Shown here: positions 32,637 through 40,696 of the stretch, in pieces | Layout: every line of letters begins with the position of its first letter | Numbering within the stretch: position 1 is the stretch's first letter | Assembly: GCF_900460065.1 (NCBI RefSeq) | Contig: NZ_UAVD01000036.1 | Coordinates: 62,001-126,000, forward strand | Length of the DNA stretch: 64,000 nucleotides | Direction: 5' to 3' | Origin: Streptomyces griseus | GTDB taxonomy: Bacteria > Actinomycetota > Actinomycetes > Streptomycetales > Streptomycetaceae | Made by a program: the position numbers and the translations under genes | Notes under the pieces: model-generated | Database searches by the model: none | Seen by the model: only the letters and a program-made list of their open reading frames with translations | Told to the model about the DNA's origin: nothing

Positions 32637-33842
32637 TCAGAGGGCGCAGCCCTGGCTGTCGACCTGCTGGTCGGCCTCCCGGCCGATCTCGATGTCCTCG
32701 CGGATCTCGTCGACCGTCAGCGCGTAGCCGGTGTCCGGGTCGTCGAGCGACTTGGCGAACACCACTCCGTACACCTTTCCGTCCGGAGTGAGCAGCGGGC
32801 CGCCCGAGTTGCCCTGGCGCACCGTCGCGTAGAGCGAGTACACATCGCGGCGCACCGTGCCCCGGTGGTAGATGTCCGGGCCGTCGGCGTCGATGCGGGC
32901 GCGGACGCGGGCCGAGCGCACGTCGTACGCGCCGTTCTCGGGGAAGCCGGCGACGATCGCGCTGTCGCCGGTCTCCGCGTCGTCGTCCGGGCTGGTGAAC
33001 TCCAGTGGCCTGGCCCGGAGATCGGGGACGTCCAGGACCGCGATGTCGCGCTGCCAGTCGTAGAGGACGACCTTCGCGTCGTACAGCCGGCCCTCGCCGC
33101 CGATCTGCACCGTGGGCTCCTCCACGCCGCCGACCACGTGGGCGTTGGTCATCACGCGGCGCTCGGAGAAGACGAAGCCGGTGCCTTCGAGGACCTTGCC
33201 GCAGCTCGGGGCGGTGCCCACGACCTTGACGATCGACTTCTTGGCGCGGGCGGCCACCGGGCTGCCCACGAGGGCCGGGTCGGGGGCCTTCACCTCGGTG
33301 ATCGGTTCGTTGGCGAAGGGGCTGAAGACCTGGGGGAAGCCGTTCTGCGCCAGGACGGACGAGAAGTCCTGGAACCAGCTGGGCGCCTGCTTCGGCATCA
33401 CCCGGTCGACCCCGAGCAGCACCGAGGAGCTGCGGACCTCCTTGCCGAGGGTCGGCAGCGAGGTGCCCGCCAGCAGCAGGCCGATCATCCAGGCCACCAG
33501 CAGCATGGCCACCACGTTGACCAGGGCGCCGCCGGTGGCGTCCAGGGCGCGCGCGGGCGACCACGTGATGTACCGGCGGAGTCTGTTGCCGAGGTGGGTG
33601 GTGAAGGCCTGGCCGACCGAGGCGCAGACGATCACGATGACGACCGCGCCGATGGCGACGGCGGTGGAGACCTCGGCGTCCTCGGTCAACCGGTCCCAGA
33701 TGACCGGCAGCAGGTAGACGGCGACGAGACCGCCCCCGAGGAAGCCGATCACCGACAGGATGCCGACGACGAAACCCTGGCGGTAGCCGATGACCGCGAA
33801 CCACACGGCAGCCAGCAGCAGCAGGATGTCCAGCACGTTCAC
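32637..33842 (-). CDS. MarP-like membrane serine protease (CvpA plus trypsin-like)
   Basis: A 401-aa protein resembling mycobacterial MarP, a periplasmic protease for acid and oxidative stress resistance. The N-terminal 130 residues form four membrane helices of the CvpA family (LDILLLLAAVWFAVIGYRQG onward). The chymotrypsin-like domain carries His235 in RVMTNAHVVGG, Asp266 in WQRDIAVLDVP and Ser346 in VRQGNSGGPLL. Two cysteines (215 and 399) could form the redox-sensitive disulphide seen in MarP (inference). GTG 33842 gives the start MNVLDIL. It lies 91 bp downstream of the NUDIX gene on the same strand. Confidence 0.9.
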   Translation of the reverse strand: MNVLDILLLLAAVWFAVIGYRQGFVVGILSVIGFLGGGLVAVYLLPVIWDRLTEDAEVSTAVAIGAVVIVIVCASVGQAFTTHLGNRLRRYITWSPARALDATGGALVNVVAMLLVAWMIGLLLAGTSLPTLGKEVRSSSVLLGVDRVMPKQAPSWFQDFSSVLAQNGFPQVFSPFANEPITEVKAPDPALVGSPVAARAKKSIVKVVGTAPSCGKVLEGTGFVFSERRVMTNAHVVGGVEEPTVQIGGEGRLYDAKVVLYDWQRDIAVLDVPDLRARPLEFTSPDDDAETGDSAIVAGFPENGAYDVRSARVRARIDADGPDIYHRGTVRRDVYSLYATVRQGNSGGPLLTPDGKVYGVVFAKSLDDPDTGYALTVDEIREDIEIGREADQQVDSQGCAL

Positions 33843-33933
33843 CGTCTGTAGCCTCGCAGTTTCGTCACCTGGCCCGTCGGTGGTGACGGGGTCCGGGCCG
33901 GGCCCGGAACAGCGCAGCAGGACAGCCAGCGTG

Positions 33934-34722
33934 TCATGCGCGCCAGTCGAGCGGCACCTGTCTGGCCCTGTCCCAGGGGCGTTCCCATCCGGCGTAGTGC
34001 ACAATTCGGTCGATCACTCCGGCGGTGAACCCCCAGACCAGGGCCGATTCGACCAGAAATGCCGGGCCGCTGTGCCCGCTCGGGTGGATGGCCGTGGCCC
34101 GATTCGCGGGGTCCGTGAGATCCGCCACGGGAACCGTGAAGACCCGGGCCGTCTCGGCCGGATCGACCACCCCGACCGGGCTGGGCGCACGCCACCAGCC
34201 GAGCACCGGCGTGACGACGAAGCTGCTGACCGGGATGTAGAGCCGGGGCAGCACACCGAAGATCTGCACGCCCCGGGGGTCGAGCCCGGTCTCCTCCTCG
34301 GCCTCCCGCAGCGCCGCCCTCAGGGGCCCGGTGGTGGCCTGGTCGCCGTCCTCGGGATCCAGCGCACCGCCGGGGAAGGACGGCTGCCCGGCGTGGGAGC
34401 GCAGGGTCCCGGAACGCTCCATCAGCAGCAGCTCGGGCCCGCGCTGCCCCTCGCCGAACAGGACCAGGACGGCGGACTGCCGGCCCGCCCCGCTCGCGGG
34501 CGGCAGGAAGCGGCTGAGCTGCTGCGGCTGGACGCTCCGCGCGGCGGCGGCGACGGGGTCGAGCCAGGAGGGCAGGCCGTCGGTGGTGACGTCGACGGCC
34601 GGGCCGGGGGCAGGGCCGGGTCCGCCGCGCCCGGGCTCCTCGGCGAGGCCGTTCGCGGTGAGGTCGTCTCCGGCGAGGCCGTTCCCGGCGTGCGTCGTGC
34701 CGTGTGTGTGCGTGTGCGTCAT
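33934..34722 (-). CDS. NUDIX hydrolase, CoA-pyrophosphatase type
   Basis: A 262-aa NUDIX protein. The CoA-type pre-box SGTLRSHAGQPSFPGGALDP leads into the NUDIX box PLRAALREAEEETGLDPRGV with its REAxEEtG core, as in NudL/CoAse proteins that hydrolyse CoA or its derivatives. I start at ATG 34722 (MTHTHTHG) because GGGGGTG lies just upstream; ATG 34761 would add 13 residues. The His/Thr- and Gly/Pro-rich first 45 residues are not part of the fold. It is cotranscribed with the MarP-like gene and probably with nth. Confidence 0.85.
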   Translation of the reverse strand: MTHTHTHGTTHAGNGLAGDDLTANGLAEEPGRGGPGPAPGPAVDVTTDGLPSWLDPVAAAARSVQPQQLSRFLPPASGAGRQSAVLVLFGEGQRGPELLLMERSGTLRSHAGQPSFPGGALDPEDGDQATTGPLRAALREAEEETGLDPRGVQIFGVLPRLYIPVSSFVVTPVLGWWRAPSPVGVVDPAETARVFTVPVADLTDPANRATAIHPSGHSGPAFLVESALVWGFTAGVIDRIVHYAGWERPWDRARQVPLDWRA

Positions 34723-34855
34723 GGGCACCCCCATCGATTCACAACGCCTGTCGTCGGCCATTTCGTTCCGAGCCGTTCCGTCCTGAGGGGTGAAAGTGCG
34801 GGGGTGAAGGCGGCGGGGGTGAAGGCGGCGGGGGCCGTGCGCGGAGTCGTCTCCC

Positions 34856-35938
34856 TCACCCGGCCCCGAGCGCGGGCGCGGGCTTGCCCGGGTAGTCGGC
34901 GGGCGGGCTGAGCCGCTGGCCGGGATAACCGCCCATCTCGTACTTGAGGAGCTTCCTCGCCTTCTCCGGATCGGTCTCGCCCTCGCCGTAGGACGGACAG
35001 AGCGGGGCGATGGGGCAGGCCCCGCAGGCGGGCTTGCGGGCGTGGCAGATCCGGCGGCCGTGGAACACCACCCGATGCGAGAGCATCGTCCACTCGCTCT
35101 TGGGGAAGATCCCGGCGACGACCGCCTCGACCTTCACCGGATCCTCCTCGTCGGTCCACTTCCAGCGCCGCACCAGGCGTCCGAAGTGCGTGTCGACGGT
35201 GATGCCGGGGACGCCGAAGGCGTTGCCCAGGACCACGTTGGCGGTCTTGCGGCCGACGCCGGGCAGCTTCACGAGGTCCTTCAGGCGCCCCGGGACCTCG
35301 CCGCCGAAGTCGTCCCGGAGGGCGGCCGAGAGGCCCAGCAGCGACTTGGTCTTGGCCCGGAAGAACCCGGTCGGCCGGATGATCTCCTCCATCTCCTCCG
35401 GCACGGCCGCCGCCATGTCCTCGGGGGTGGGGTAGGCGGCGAAAAGCGCGGGGGTGGTCTGGTTGACCCTCAGGTCCGTGGTCTGGGCGGAGAGGACCGT
35501 GGCCACGAGGAGTTCGAACGGGTTACGGAAGTCCAGCTCGGGATGGGCGTACGGGTAGACCTCGGCGAGCTCGCGGTTGATCCGGCGCGCCCGGCGGACC
35601 ATCGCGAGATGCGACTCCGCCTTCGGCGCCTTGCCCGCCGAAGAAGCCTTGGCCGTCCTGGTTGCCTTGGCCGCCTTGGTAGCTTTACCGGTTTCGTCAG
35701 CTTTATCGGGATTGCTGGATTTGCCGGGCGTTGACGATGACGACGGTGACACTGCGGACCTCCTGGCCGACTTCCGGAGCGGCTTTCCCGGCTCTCCGGG
35801 GGAGCCGTGCGCCCCTCCGGGGGAGCCATTCGCGGCATTCTCCGGGCGCGACCGAGGCTGTTCGCCCACAGCGGAATCGTCGCCCTTCAGGACCCCGTCA
35901 GCCCCCTTGGCCTGCACTCTCCCCGGCGTTCTGGACAC
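34856..35938 (-). CDS. nth: Endonuclease III (DNA glycosylase/AP lyase)
   Basis: Base-excision repair enzyme that removes oxidised pyrimidines. The helix-hairpin-helix reads LPGVGRKTANVVLGNAFG with the catalytic lysine, the catalytic aspartate is in GITVDTHFGRLVRR, and a 4Fe-4S cluster is bound by Cys-x6-Cys-x2-Cys-x5-Cys in CHARKPACGACPIAPLC. It is 360 aa, about 140 more than E. coli Nth: the first 107 residues are a low-complexity Ser/Lys/Ala tail (KATKAAKATRTAKASSAG). Internal starts would remove part of it, but the frame has no stop and codon bias stays high, so the extension may be real. Confidence 0.93.
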   Translation of the reverse strand: MSRTPGRVQAKGADGVLKGDDSAVGEQPRSRPENAANGSPGGAHGSPGEPGKPLRKSARRSAVSPSSSSTPGKSSNPDKADETGKATKAAKATRTAKASSAGKAPKAESHLAMVRRARRINRELAEVYPYAHPELDFRNPFELLVATVLSAQTTDLRVNQTTPALFAAYPTPEDMAAAVPEEMEEIIRPTGFFRAKTKSLLGLSAALRDDFGGEVPGRLKDLVKLPGVGRKTANVVLGNAFGVPGITVDTHFGRLVRRWKWTDEEDPVKVEAVVAGIFPKSEWTMLSHRVVFHGRRICHARKPACGACPIAPLCPSYGEGETDPEKARKLLKYEMGGYPGQRLSPPADYPGKPAPALGAG

Positions 35939-36044
35939 CCGGCCAGCCTAGAGCCAGGCACCGACAACCACCGGTGTCACGGCATATCCACCCCCGATCG
36001 GCCCCCTGCCGTACGGTCCGGCACGCCCGTGCGTCAAACTGGTT

Positions 36045-36060
36045 TGTGATTGATCGCACT
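36045..36060 (+). promoter_or_regulatory. Candidate CRP-binding site upstream of crp
   Basis: TGTGA-TTGATC-GCACT is a good left half and fair right half of the CRP palindrome TGTGA-N6-TCACA. It lies 63 bp before the crp start, a position suited to autoregulation. Similarity is by eye only. Confidence 0.45.
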
Positions 36061-36122
36061 GTTTTACCGTCCTGCATGATGGGGACCACGGTTCCCTGAA
36101 CAGGCCGACAAGGAGAGAACTC

Positions 36123-36797
36123 GTGGACGACGTTCTGCGGCGCGCCCCGCTTTTCGCGGCGCTCGATGATGAGCAGGCCGCGGAGCTCCGCGCCTCGATG
36201 AGTGAGGTGACCCTCGCGCGCGGAGACGCGCTGTTCCACGAGGGCGACCAGGGTGACCGCCTGTACGTGGTCACCGAGGGCAAGGTGAAGCTCCACCGCA
36301 CCTCGCCCGACGGGCGCGAGAACATGCTGGCCGTGCTCGGCCCCGGCGAGCTGATCGGGGAGCTGTCGCTCTTCGACCCGGGCCCGCGTACGGCCACCGC
36401 CTCCGCGCTGACCGAGGTCAAGCTCCTCGGTCTCGGCCACGGCGACCTGCAGCCCTGGCTGAACGCCCGGCCCGAGGTGGCCACCGCGCTGCTGCGCGCG
36501 GTCGCCCGCCGGCTGCGCAAGACCAACGACCAGATGTCCGACCTGGTCTTCTCCGACGTGCCGGGCCGGGTCGCCCGCGCCCTCCTGGACCTGTCGCGCC
36601 GCTTCGGCGTCCAGTCCGAGGAAGGCATCCACGTCGTGCACGACCTCACCCAGGAGGAGCTGGCCCAGCTGGTCGGCGCCTCCCGCGAGACGGTCAACAA
36701 GGCGCTCGCGGACTTCGCGGGCCGCGGCTGGCTGCGCCTGGAGGCCCGTGCGGTCATCCTGCTGGACGTGGAGCGGCTGGCGAAGCGTTCGCGCTGA
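36123..36797 (+). CDS. crp: Crp-family cyclic-nucleotide-responsive regulator
   Basis: A 224-aa regulator matching S. coelicolor Crp (SCO3571, from memory), which controls germination and secondary metabolism. The N-terminal cNMP domain includes ALFHEGDQGDRLYVVTEGKV and the phosphate-binding cassette GELIGELSLFDPGPRTATAS. A dimer helix follows, then the winged HTH with DLTQEELAQLVGASRETVNK. The start is GTG 36123 after AAGGAGAG. A CRP-like box at 36045-36060 suggests self-control. It is divergent from nth and ends at a strong terminator. Confidence 0.94.
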   Translation: MDDVLRRAPLFAALDDEQAAELRASMSEVTLARGDALFHEGDQGDRLYVVTEGKVKLHRTSPDGRENMLAVLGPGELIGELSLFDPGPRTATASALTEVKLLGLGHGDLQPWLNARPEVATALLRAVARRLRKTNDQMSDLVFSDVPGRVARALLDLSRRFGVQSEEGIHVVHDLTQEELAQLVGASRETVNKALADFAGRGWLRLEARAVILLDVERLAKRSR

Positions 36798-36812
36798 CCC
36801 CCGGCCCCGTAC

Positions 36813-36892
36813 GCGAAGGGCCCCGCCGACCGGGGCACGTACCGGAGTACGCGAGTACGCGCTCCGCCACGTCCGTCGGCGGGGCCCTTCGC
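36813..36892. terminator. Bidirectional terminator, 18-bp perfect stem
   Basis: The arms 36813-36830 and 36875-36892 (GCGAAGGGCCCCGCCGAC and its complement) are perfect, enclosing 44 nt that contain a small GAGTACGCGAGTACGCGCTC fold. It separates convergent crp (+) and the metallo-beta-lactamase gene (-). Confidence 0.85.
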
Positions 36893-36939
36893 CGCGCGGT
36901 GAAGGCGCCCTTCGCCTCACGGGAGCCGGGGCAGCCGGA

Positions 36940-37776
36940 TCAGGGCTGGATCAGCCCGTGCTCGGTCAGGTACTCCAGCTGGGCCCGCACCGACAGTTCG
37001 GCGGCCGGCCACAGGGAGCGGTCCACGTCGGCGTAGACCGTCGCCACCACGTCCGACGGCGTGCGGTGCCCGGCCTCCACCGCGGTCTCCACCTGGGCGA
37101 GCCGGTGCGCGCGGTGGGCCAGGTAGAACTCCACCGCCCCCTGCGCGTCCTCCAGCACCGGCCCGTGGCCCGGCAGCACCGTGTGGACGCCGTCGTCGAC
37201 CGTCAGCGACCGCAGCCGCCTGAGCGAGTCCAGGTAGTCGCCGAGCCGCCCGTCCGGGTGCGCGACCACCGTCGTACCGCGGCCCAGAATCGTGTCGCCC
37301 GTCAGCACCGCCCGGTCGGCGGGCAGATGGAACGAGAGCGAGTCCGCGGTGTGCCCCGGCGTCGGCACTACACGCAATTCCAGGCCGCCGGTGGTGATCA
37401 CGTCGCCGGCCGCGAGGCCCTCGTCGCCCAGCCGCAGCGCCGCGTCCAGGGCCCGTACCTTCGTCCCCGTCAGCTCCGCGAACCGGCCCGCGCCCTCCGC
37501 GTGGTCGGGGTGGCCGTGGGTGAGCAGCGTGAGGCCCACGCGCCGCCCGGACCGCTCCACCGCCTCGATCACGGCCCGCAGGTGTACGTCGTCGAGCGGC
37601 CCGGGATCGATGACGACCGCGAGATCCGCGTCGGGCTCGGCCACGATCCAGGTGTTCGTCCCGTCGAGGGTCATCGCGGACGGGTTGGGCGCGAGGATGT
37701 TGACCGTGCGGGTGGTCGCGGGGCCGGAGGCCACGGTTCCGCGCGGCTGTCCGGGCAGGGCCGCCGCGTCGCTCAC
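36940..37776 (-). CDS. Metallo-beta-lactamase-fold hydrolase (LACTB2-like)
   Basis: A 278-aa MBL-fold protein with metal ligands in LLTHGHPDHAEGAGRF (HxHxDH), VVPTPGHTADSLSFH, LTGDTILGRG and VLPGHGPVLED. The C-terminal winged-helix-like part (YLAHRAHRLAQVETAVEAGH) is typical of the LACTB2/endoribonuclease-like branch, so RNA or another ester may be the substrate. GTG 37776 overlaps the NUDIX stop by 4 bp (GTGA), giving a two-gene operon. Confidence 0.88.
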   Translation of the reverse strand: MSDAAALPGQPRGTVASGPATTRTVNILAPNPSAMTLDGTNTWIVAEPDADLAVVIDPGPLDDVHLRAVIEAVERSGRRVGLTLLTHGHPDHAEGAGRFAELTGTKVRALDAALRLGDEGLAAGDVITTGGLELRVVPTPGHTADSLSFHLPADRAVLTGDTILGRGTTVVAHPDGRLGDYLDSLRRLRSLTVDDGVHTVLPGHGPVLEDAQGAVEFYLAHRAHRLAQVETAVEAGHRTPSDVVATVYADVDRSLWPAAELSVRAQLEYLTEHGLIQP

Positions 37777-38693
37777 GCTCCACCGCCCGCCGGGGCACCC
37801 GGGCCCGCTGAAGCCACTGGCGCCGCGGGGACGTGCTGGGTGAACTCGTCGTGCCCCGGCCAGCTCAGCACCAGCTCCCCGCCCTCCATGCGGGCCTGCG
37901 CGAGGACCGGGGTCATGTCCTGCCCGTCGGCCGCCCCGAGCGCCTCGGCGGCCGTCCTGTGGGGCGCGAGGGCCCGCAGCGTGGTCACGGTGGGCGGCAT
38001 CATCAGCAGCTCGCCCGCGTCGTAGCGGCGGGCCGCCTCCGCCGGGTCGATCCACACCGTGCGGTCGGCCTCGGTGGAGACGTCCCGGGTGCGCTGCCCC
38101 TCGGGAAGCGCGGCGACGAAGAACCAGGTGTCGTACCGGCGCGGTTCGAACTCCGGGGTGATCCAGCGCGCCCAGGCGCCCAGCAGGTCCGAGCGCAGCA
38201 CCAGGCCGCGCCGGTCCAGGAACTCCGCGAAGGACAGCTCCCGGGCGACCAGCGCCTCCCGGTCGGCCTCCCAGTCGTCCCCGGTCGTGTCGCCGACCAC
38301 GGTGGTGGCGGTCGGCCCGGCGAGCAGGACGCCCGCCTCCTCGAACGTCTCGCGCACCGCCGCGCAGACGACGGCCTGCGCCTCGGTGACCGTCGCCACG
38401 CCGAGCCGGGCGGCCCAGTGCTCCAACGGGGGCCCGGCCCACCCGATCAGCCGGTCGTCGTCGCGCGGATCCACTCCGCCACCCGGATAGGCGTACGCGC
38501 CCCCGGCGAAGGCCATGGAGGTCCGGCGGCGCAGCATGTGCACGCGGGGCCCGCCGACGCCGGGGCCGCCCGCGGCATCGCGGAGGAGCATCACCGTCGC
38601 GGCCCGCCGGGGCGGTGCGGCCGTCAGCTCACCGGCGGCGAGCGCCCGGATCCGGTCGGGCCATTCCGGGGGGTACCACTGACCTTGGGACAT
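37773..38693 (-). CDS. NUDIX hydrolase, NUDT19-like
   Basis: A 306-aa NUDIX protein starting ATG 38693. The NUDIX features are MAFAGGAYAYPGGGVDPRDD and, after a long insert, VVCAAVRETFEEAGVLLAG (RETxEEaG). The long insert between the glycine-rich strand and the helix resembles mammalian NUDT19/RP2 CoA diphosphatases. It is coupled to the MBL hydrolase gene. The C-terminus is Pro/Ala/Gly-rich. Confidence 0.87.
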   Translation of the reverse strand: MSQGQWYPPEWPDRIRALAAGELTAAPPRRAATVMLLRDAAGGPGVGGPRVHMLRRRTSMAFAGGAYAYPGGGVDPRDDDRLIGWAGPPLEHWAARLGVATVTEAQAVVCAAVRETFEEAGVLLAGPTATTVVGDTTGDDWEADREALVARELSFAEFLDRRGLVLRSDLLGAWARWITPEFEPRRYDTWFFVAALPEGQRTRDVSTEADRTVWIDPAEAARRYDAGELLMMPPTVTTLRALAPHRTAAEALGAADGQDMTPVLAQARMEGGELVLSWPGHDEFTQHVPAAPVASAGPGAPAGGGA

Positions 38694-39020
38694 GGCCGGA
38701 GGCTATCCGGAACCGCGCCGATGTTCGAGAGCCCCCGGTCGTCGCGGTGACCCGACACGCTCCGTACACATCCGGCCCGCCTCGCAGCACACCCGCCGTG
38801 CCTCGCCCCCCCGCCCTGCGTGCCCCCGTGCCGCGGGCGCCCACGCGGCACACCGTACCGCGCGGCACGGCGTACCCCCGAGGCGCGACCCGTACGAGGC
38901 CCGGCTGTCCCGTACGCGCCCGACTACCCACCCCCGTACCCGCACCCATCCCCGTACGCGAACGATCCCGCCCGGTCGCGGTGACCGGACGGGATCGAAA
39001 GACAGGGCGGACGGGGAACC
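38694..39020. other. 327-bp intergenic, repetitive CGTAC/CCCG DNA
   Basis: GC-rich with many CGTAC and CGCGGCAC words. No open frame shows domain content. It includes the promoter of the NUDIX gene and the 3' end region of ridA. A short inverted pair around cggtcgcggtgaccg (38974-38988) could be its terminator. Confidence 0.5.
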
Positions 39021-39491
39021 TCAGGCGTCGGCGAGCTCCACCTGGACCTCGACCTCGACCGGAGCGTCCAGCGGCAGCACGGCGACGCCCACGGCGCTGC
39101 GGGCGTGCACGCCCTTGTCGCCGAGGACCGCGCCCAGCAGCTCGCTGGCGCCGTTGATCACGGCGGGCTGGCCGGTGAAGTCGGAGGCCGAGGCGACGAA
39201 GCCCACGACCTTCACGACGCGCTCGATCCGGTCCAGGTCACCGGCGACCGACTTCACGGCGGCCAGCGCGTTGAGCGCGCAGGTCTTCGCGAGCTCCTTC
39301 GCCTCGTCCGGCGTGACCTCGGCGCCGACCTTGCCGGTGACGGCGAGCTTGCCGTCCACCATCGGCAGCTGGCCCGAGGTGTACACGTACACCCCGGACC
39401 GCACGGCCGGCTGGTACGAGGCCAGCGGCGGCACGACGGCGGGCAGGGTCAGGCCCAGCTCGGCGAGGCGCGATTCGACGGCGCCCGCCAC
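39021..39491 (-). CDS. RidA/YjgF-family protein
   Basis: A 156-aa member of the RidA/Rid family, which deaminates reactive enamines/imines or has structural roles. The motifs SGVYVYTSGQLPMVDGKLAV and GKVGAEVTPDEAKELAKTCA are followed by VVKVVGFVASASDF and the end SAVGVAVLPLDAPVEVEVQV. The arginine that marks active RidA (usually in the RSAVGV context) is present. GTG 39491 shares one base with the stop codon of the DUF4177 gene upstream, so the two are coupled. Confidence 0.9.
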   Translation of the reverse strand: MAGAVESRLAELGLTLPAVVPPLASYQPAVRSGVYVYTSGQLPMVDGKLAVTGKVGAEVTPDEAKELAKTCALNALAAVKSVAGDLDRIERVVKVVGFVASASDFTGQPAVINGASELLGAVLGDKGVHARSAVGVAVLPLDAPVEVEVQVELADA

Positions 39492-39649
39492 TACGCCTTC
39501 TCCCGCTTCAGGTAGGCCACGAGCTGCTCGGGGTTGTTCGGGCCGGGAACAACCTGGACCAGCTCCCAGCCGTCCTCGCCCCAGGTGTCCAGAATCTGCT
39601 TGGTCGCGTGCACGAGAAGGGGCACGGTCGCGTATTCCCACTTGGTCAT
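39491..39649 (-). CDS. DUF4177-like small protein
   Basis: A 52-aa protein (MTKWEYATVPLLVHATKQIL, then WGEDGWELVQVVPGPNNPEQ), the common actinobacterial DUF4177 type with the WEY and GWEL motifs. It starts at ATG 39649 and runs into ridA. Its function is unknown. Confidence 0.88.
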   Translation of the reverse strand: MTKWEYATVPLLVHATKQILDTWGEDGWELVQVVPGPNNPEQLVAYLKREKA

Positions 39650-39721
39650 GGGCCCGACTGTAACGCCTGGCACGTACGGTCCCGTGCGTAGGCCGGGGCA
39701 GGACTGGTTAGGCTCGAATAC

Positions 39722-40696
39722 GTGAGCAGGTTCCAGGTCGTCAGCGGCAAGGGCGGTACCGGTAAGACCACGGTCGCCGCCGCCCTCGCGCTCGCCCTCG
39801 CGACCGAGGGCAGGCGCACCCTCCTCGTCGAGGTCGAGGGCAGGCAGGGCATCGCCCAGCTCTTCGGTTCCGACGCGCTCCCCTACGAGGAGCGCAAGAT
39901 CGCCGTCGCGCCGGGCGGCGGCGAGGTGTACGCGCTGGCGATCGACGCCGAGCTCGCCCTCCTCGACTACCTCCAGATGTTCTACAAGCTCGGCAGCGCC
40001 GGCCGGGCGCTGAAGAAGCTGGGCGCGATCGACTTCGCCACCACCATCGCGCCCGGCGTCCGAGACGTCCTGCTGACCGGCAAGGCCTGCGAAGCCGTAC
40101 GCCGCAAGGACAGGCAGGGCCGGTTCGTCTACGACCACGTGATCATGGACGCCCCGCCGACCGGCCGGATCACCCGCTTCCTGAACGTCAACGACGAGGT
40201 CGCCGGGCTGGCCAGGATCGGCCCCATACACAACCAGGCCCAGGCCGTGATGCGGGTCCTGAAGTCCCCGCAGACCGCGGTGCACCTGGTGACCCTCCTG
40301 GAGGAGATGCCGGTCCAGGAGACCGCGGACGGCATCGCCGAGCTGCGCGCCGCCGAACTGCCCGTGGGCAGCGTCTTCGTCAACATGGTCCGCCCGCATC
40401 TGCTCGACGAGGACGCCCTGCGCACCGCGGCGGGCGGTCGCCGCAAGGAGATCGCCAAGGCGCTGACCCGGGCCGGAGTGACCGGTTCCGCCGCCCTCGT
40501 ACGGCCCCTGGTCGAGCAGGCGGCCGAGCACGCCGAGCGGGTCGGCCTGGAGCGGGAGCAGCGCGCGGTGCTGGCCGGCCTCGGCCTGCCGACGGCGGAG
40601 CTCCCGCTGATCGGCGACGGGGTGGACCTCGCCGCACTGCACGACCTGGCCACGGAGCTCCGTAAGCAGGGCGCGGGGGAAGAGGGAGACGCATGA
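39722..40696 (+). CDS. ArsA/Get3-like ATPase, first of pair
   Basis: A 324-aa P-loop ATPase. Deviant Walker A FQVVSGKGGTGKTTVAAALA; A' TLLVEVEGRQGIAQLFG; Walker B HVIMDAPPTGRITRFLN. This is the actinobacterial ArsA-like family that occurs as adjacent pairs (in mycobacteria Rv3679-Rv3680, shown to act together in handling glycerol-type metabolites and stress). GTG 39722. It overlaps the second gene by 4 bp (ATGA). The pair lies just ahead of wblA, as the mycobacterial pair lies next to whiB4. Confidence 0.88.
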   Translation: MSRFQVVSGKGGTGKTTVAAALALALATEGRRTLLVEVEGRQGIAQLFGSDALPYEERKIAVAPGGGEVYALAIDAELALLDYLQMFYKLGSAGRALKKLGAIDFATTIAPGVRDVLLTGKACEAVRRKDRQGRFVYDHVIMDAPPTGRITRFLNVNDEVAGLARIGPIHNQAQAVMRVLKSPQTAVHLVTLLEEMPVQETADGIAELRAAELPVGSVFVNMVRPHLLDEDALRTAAGGRRKEIAKALTRAGVTGSAALVRPLVEQAAEHAERVGLEREQRAVLAGLGLPTAELPLIGDGVDLAALHDLATELRKQGAGEEGDA

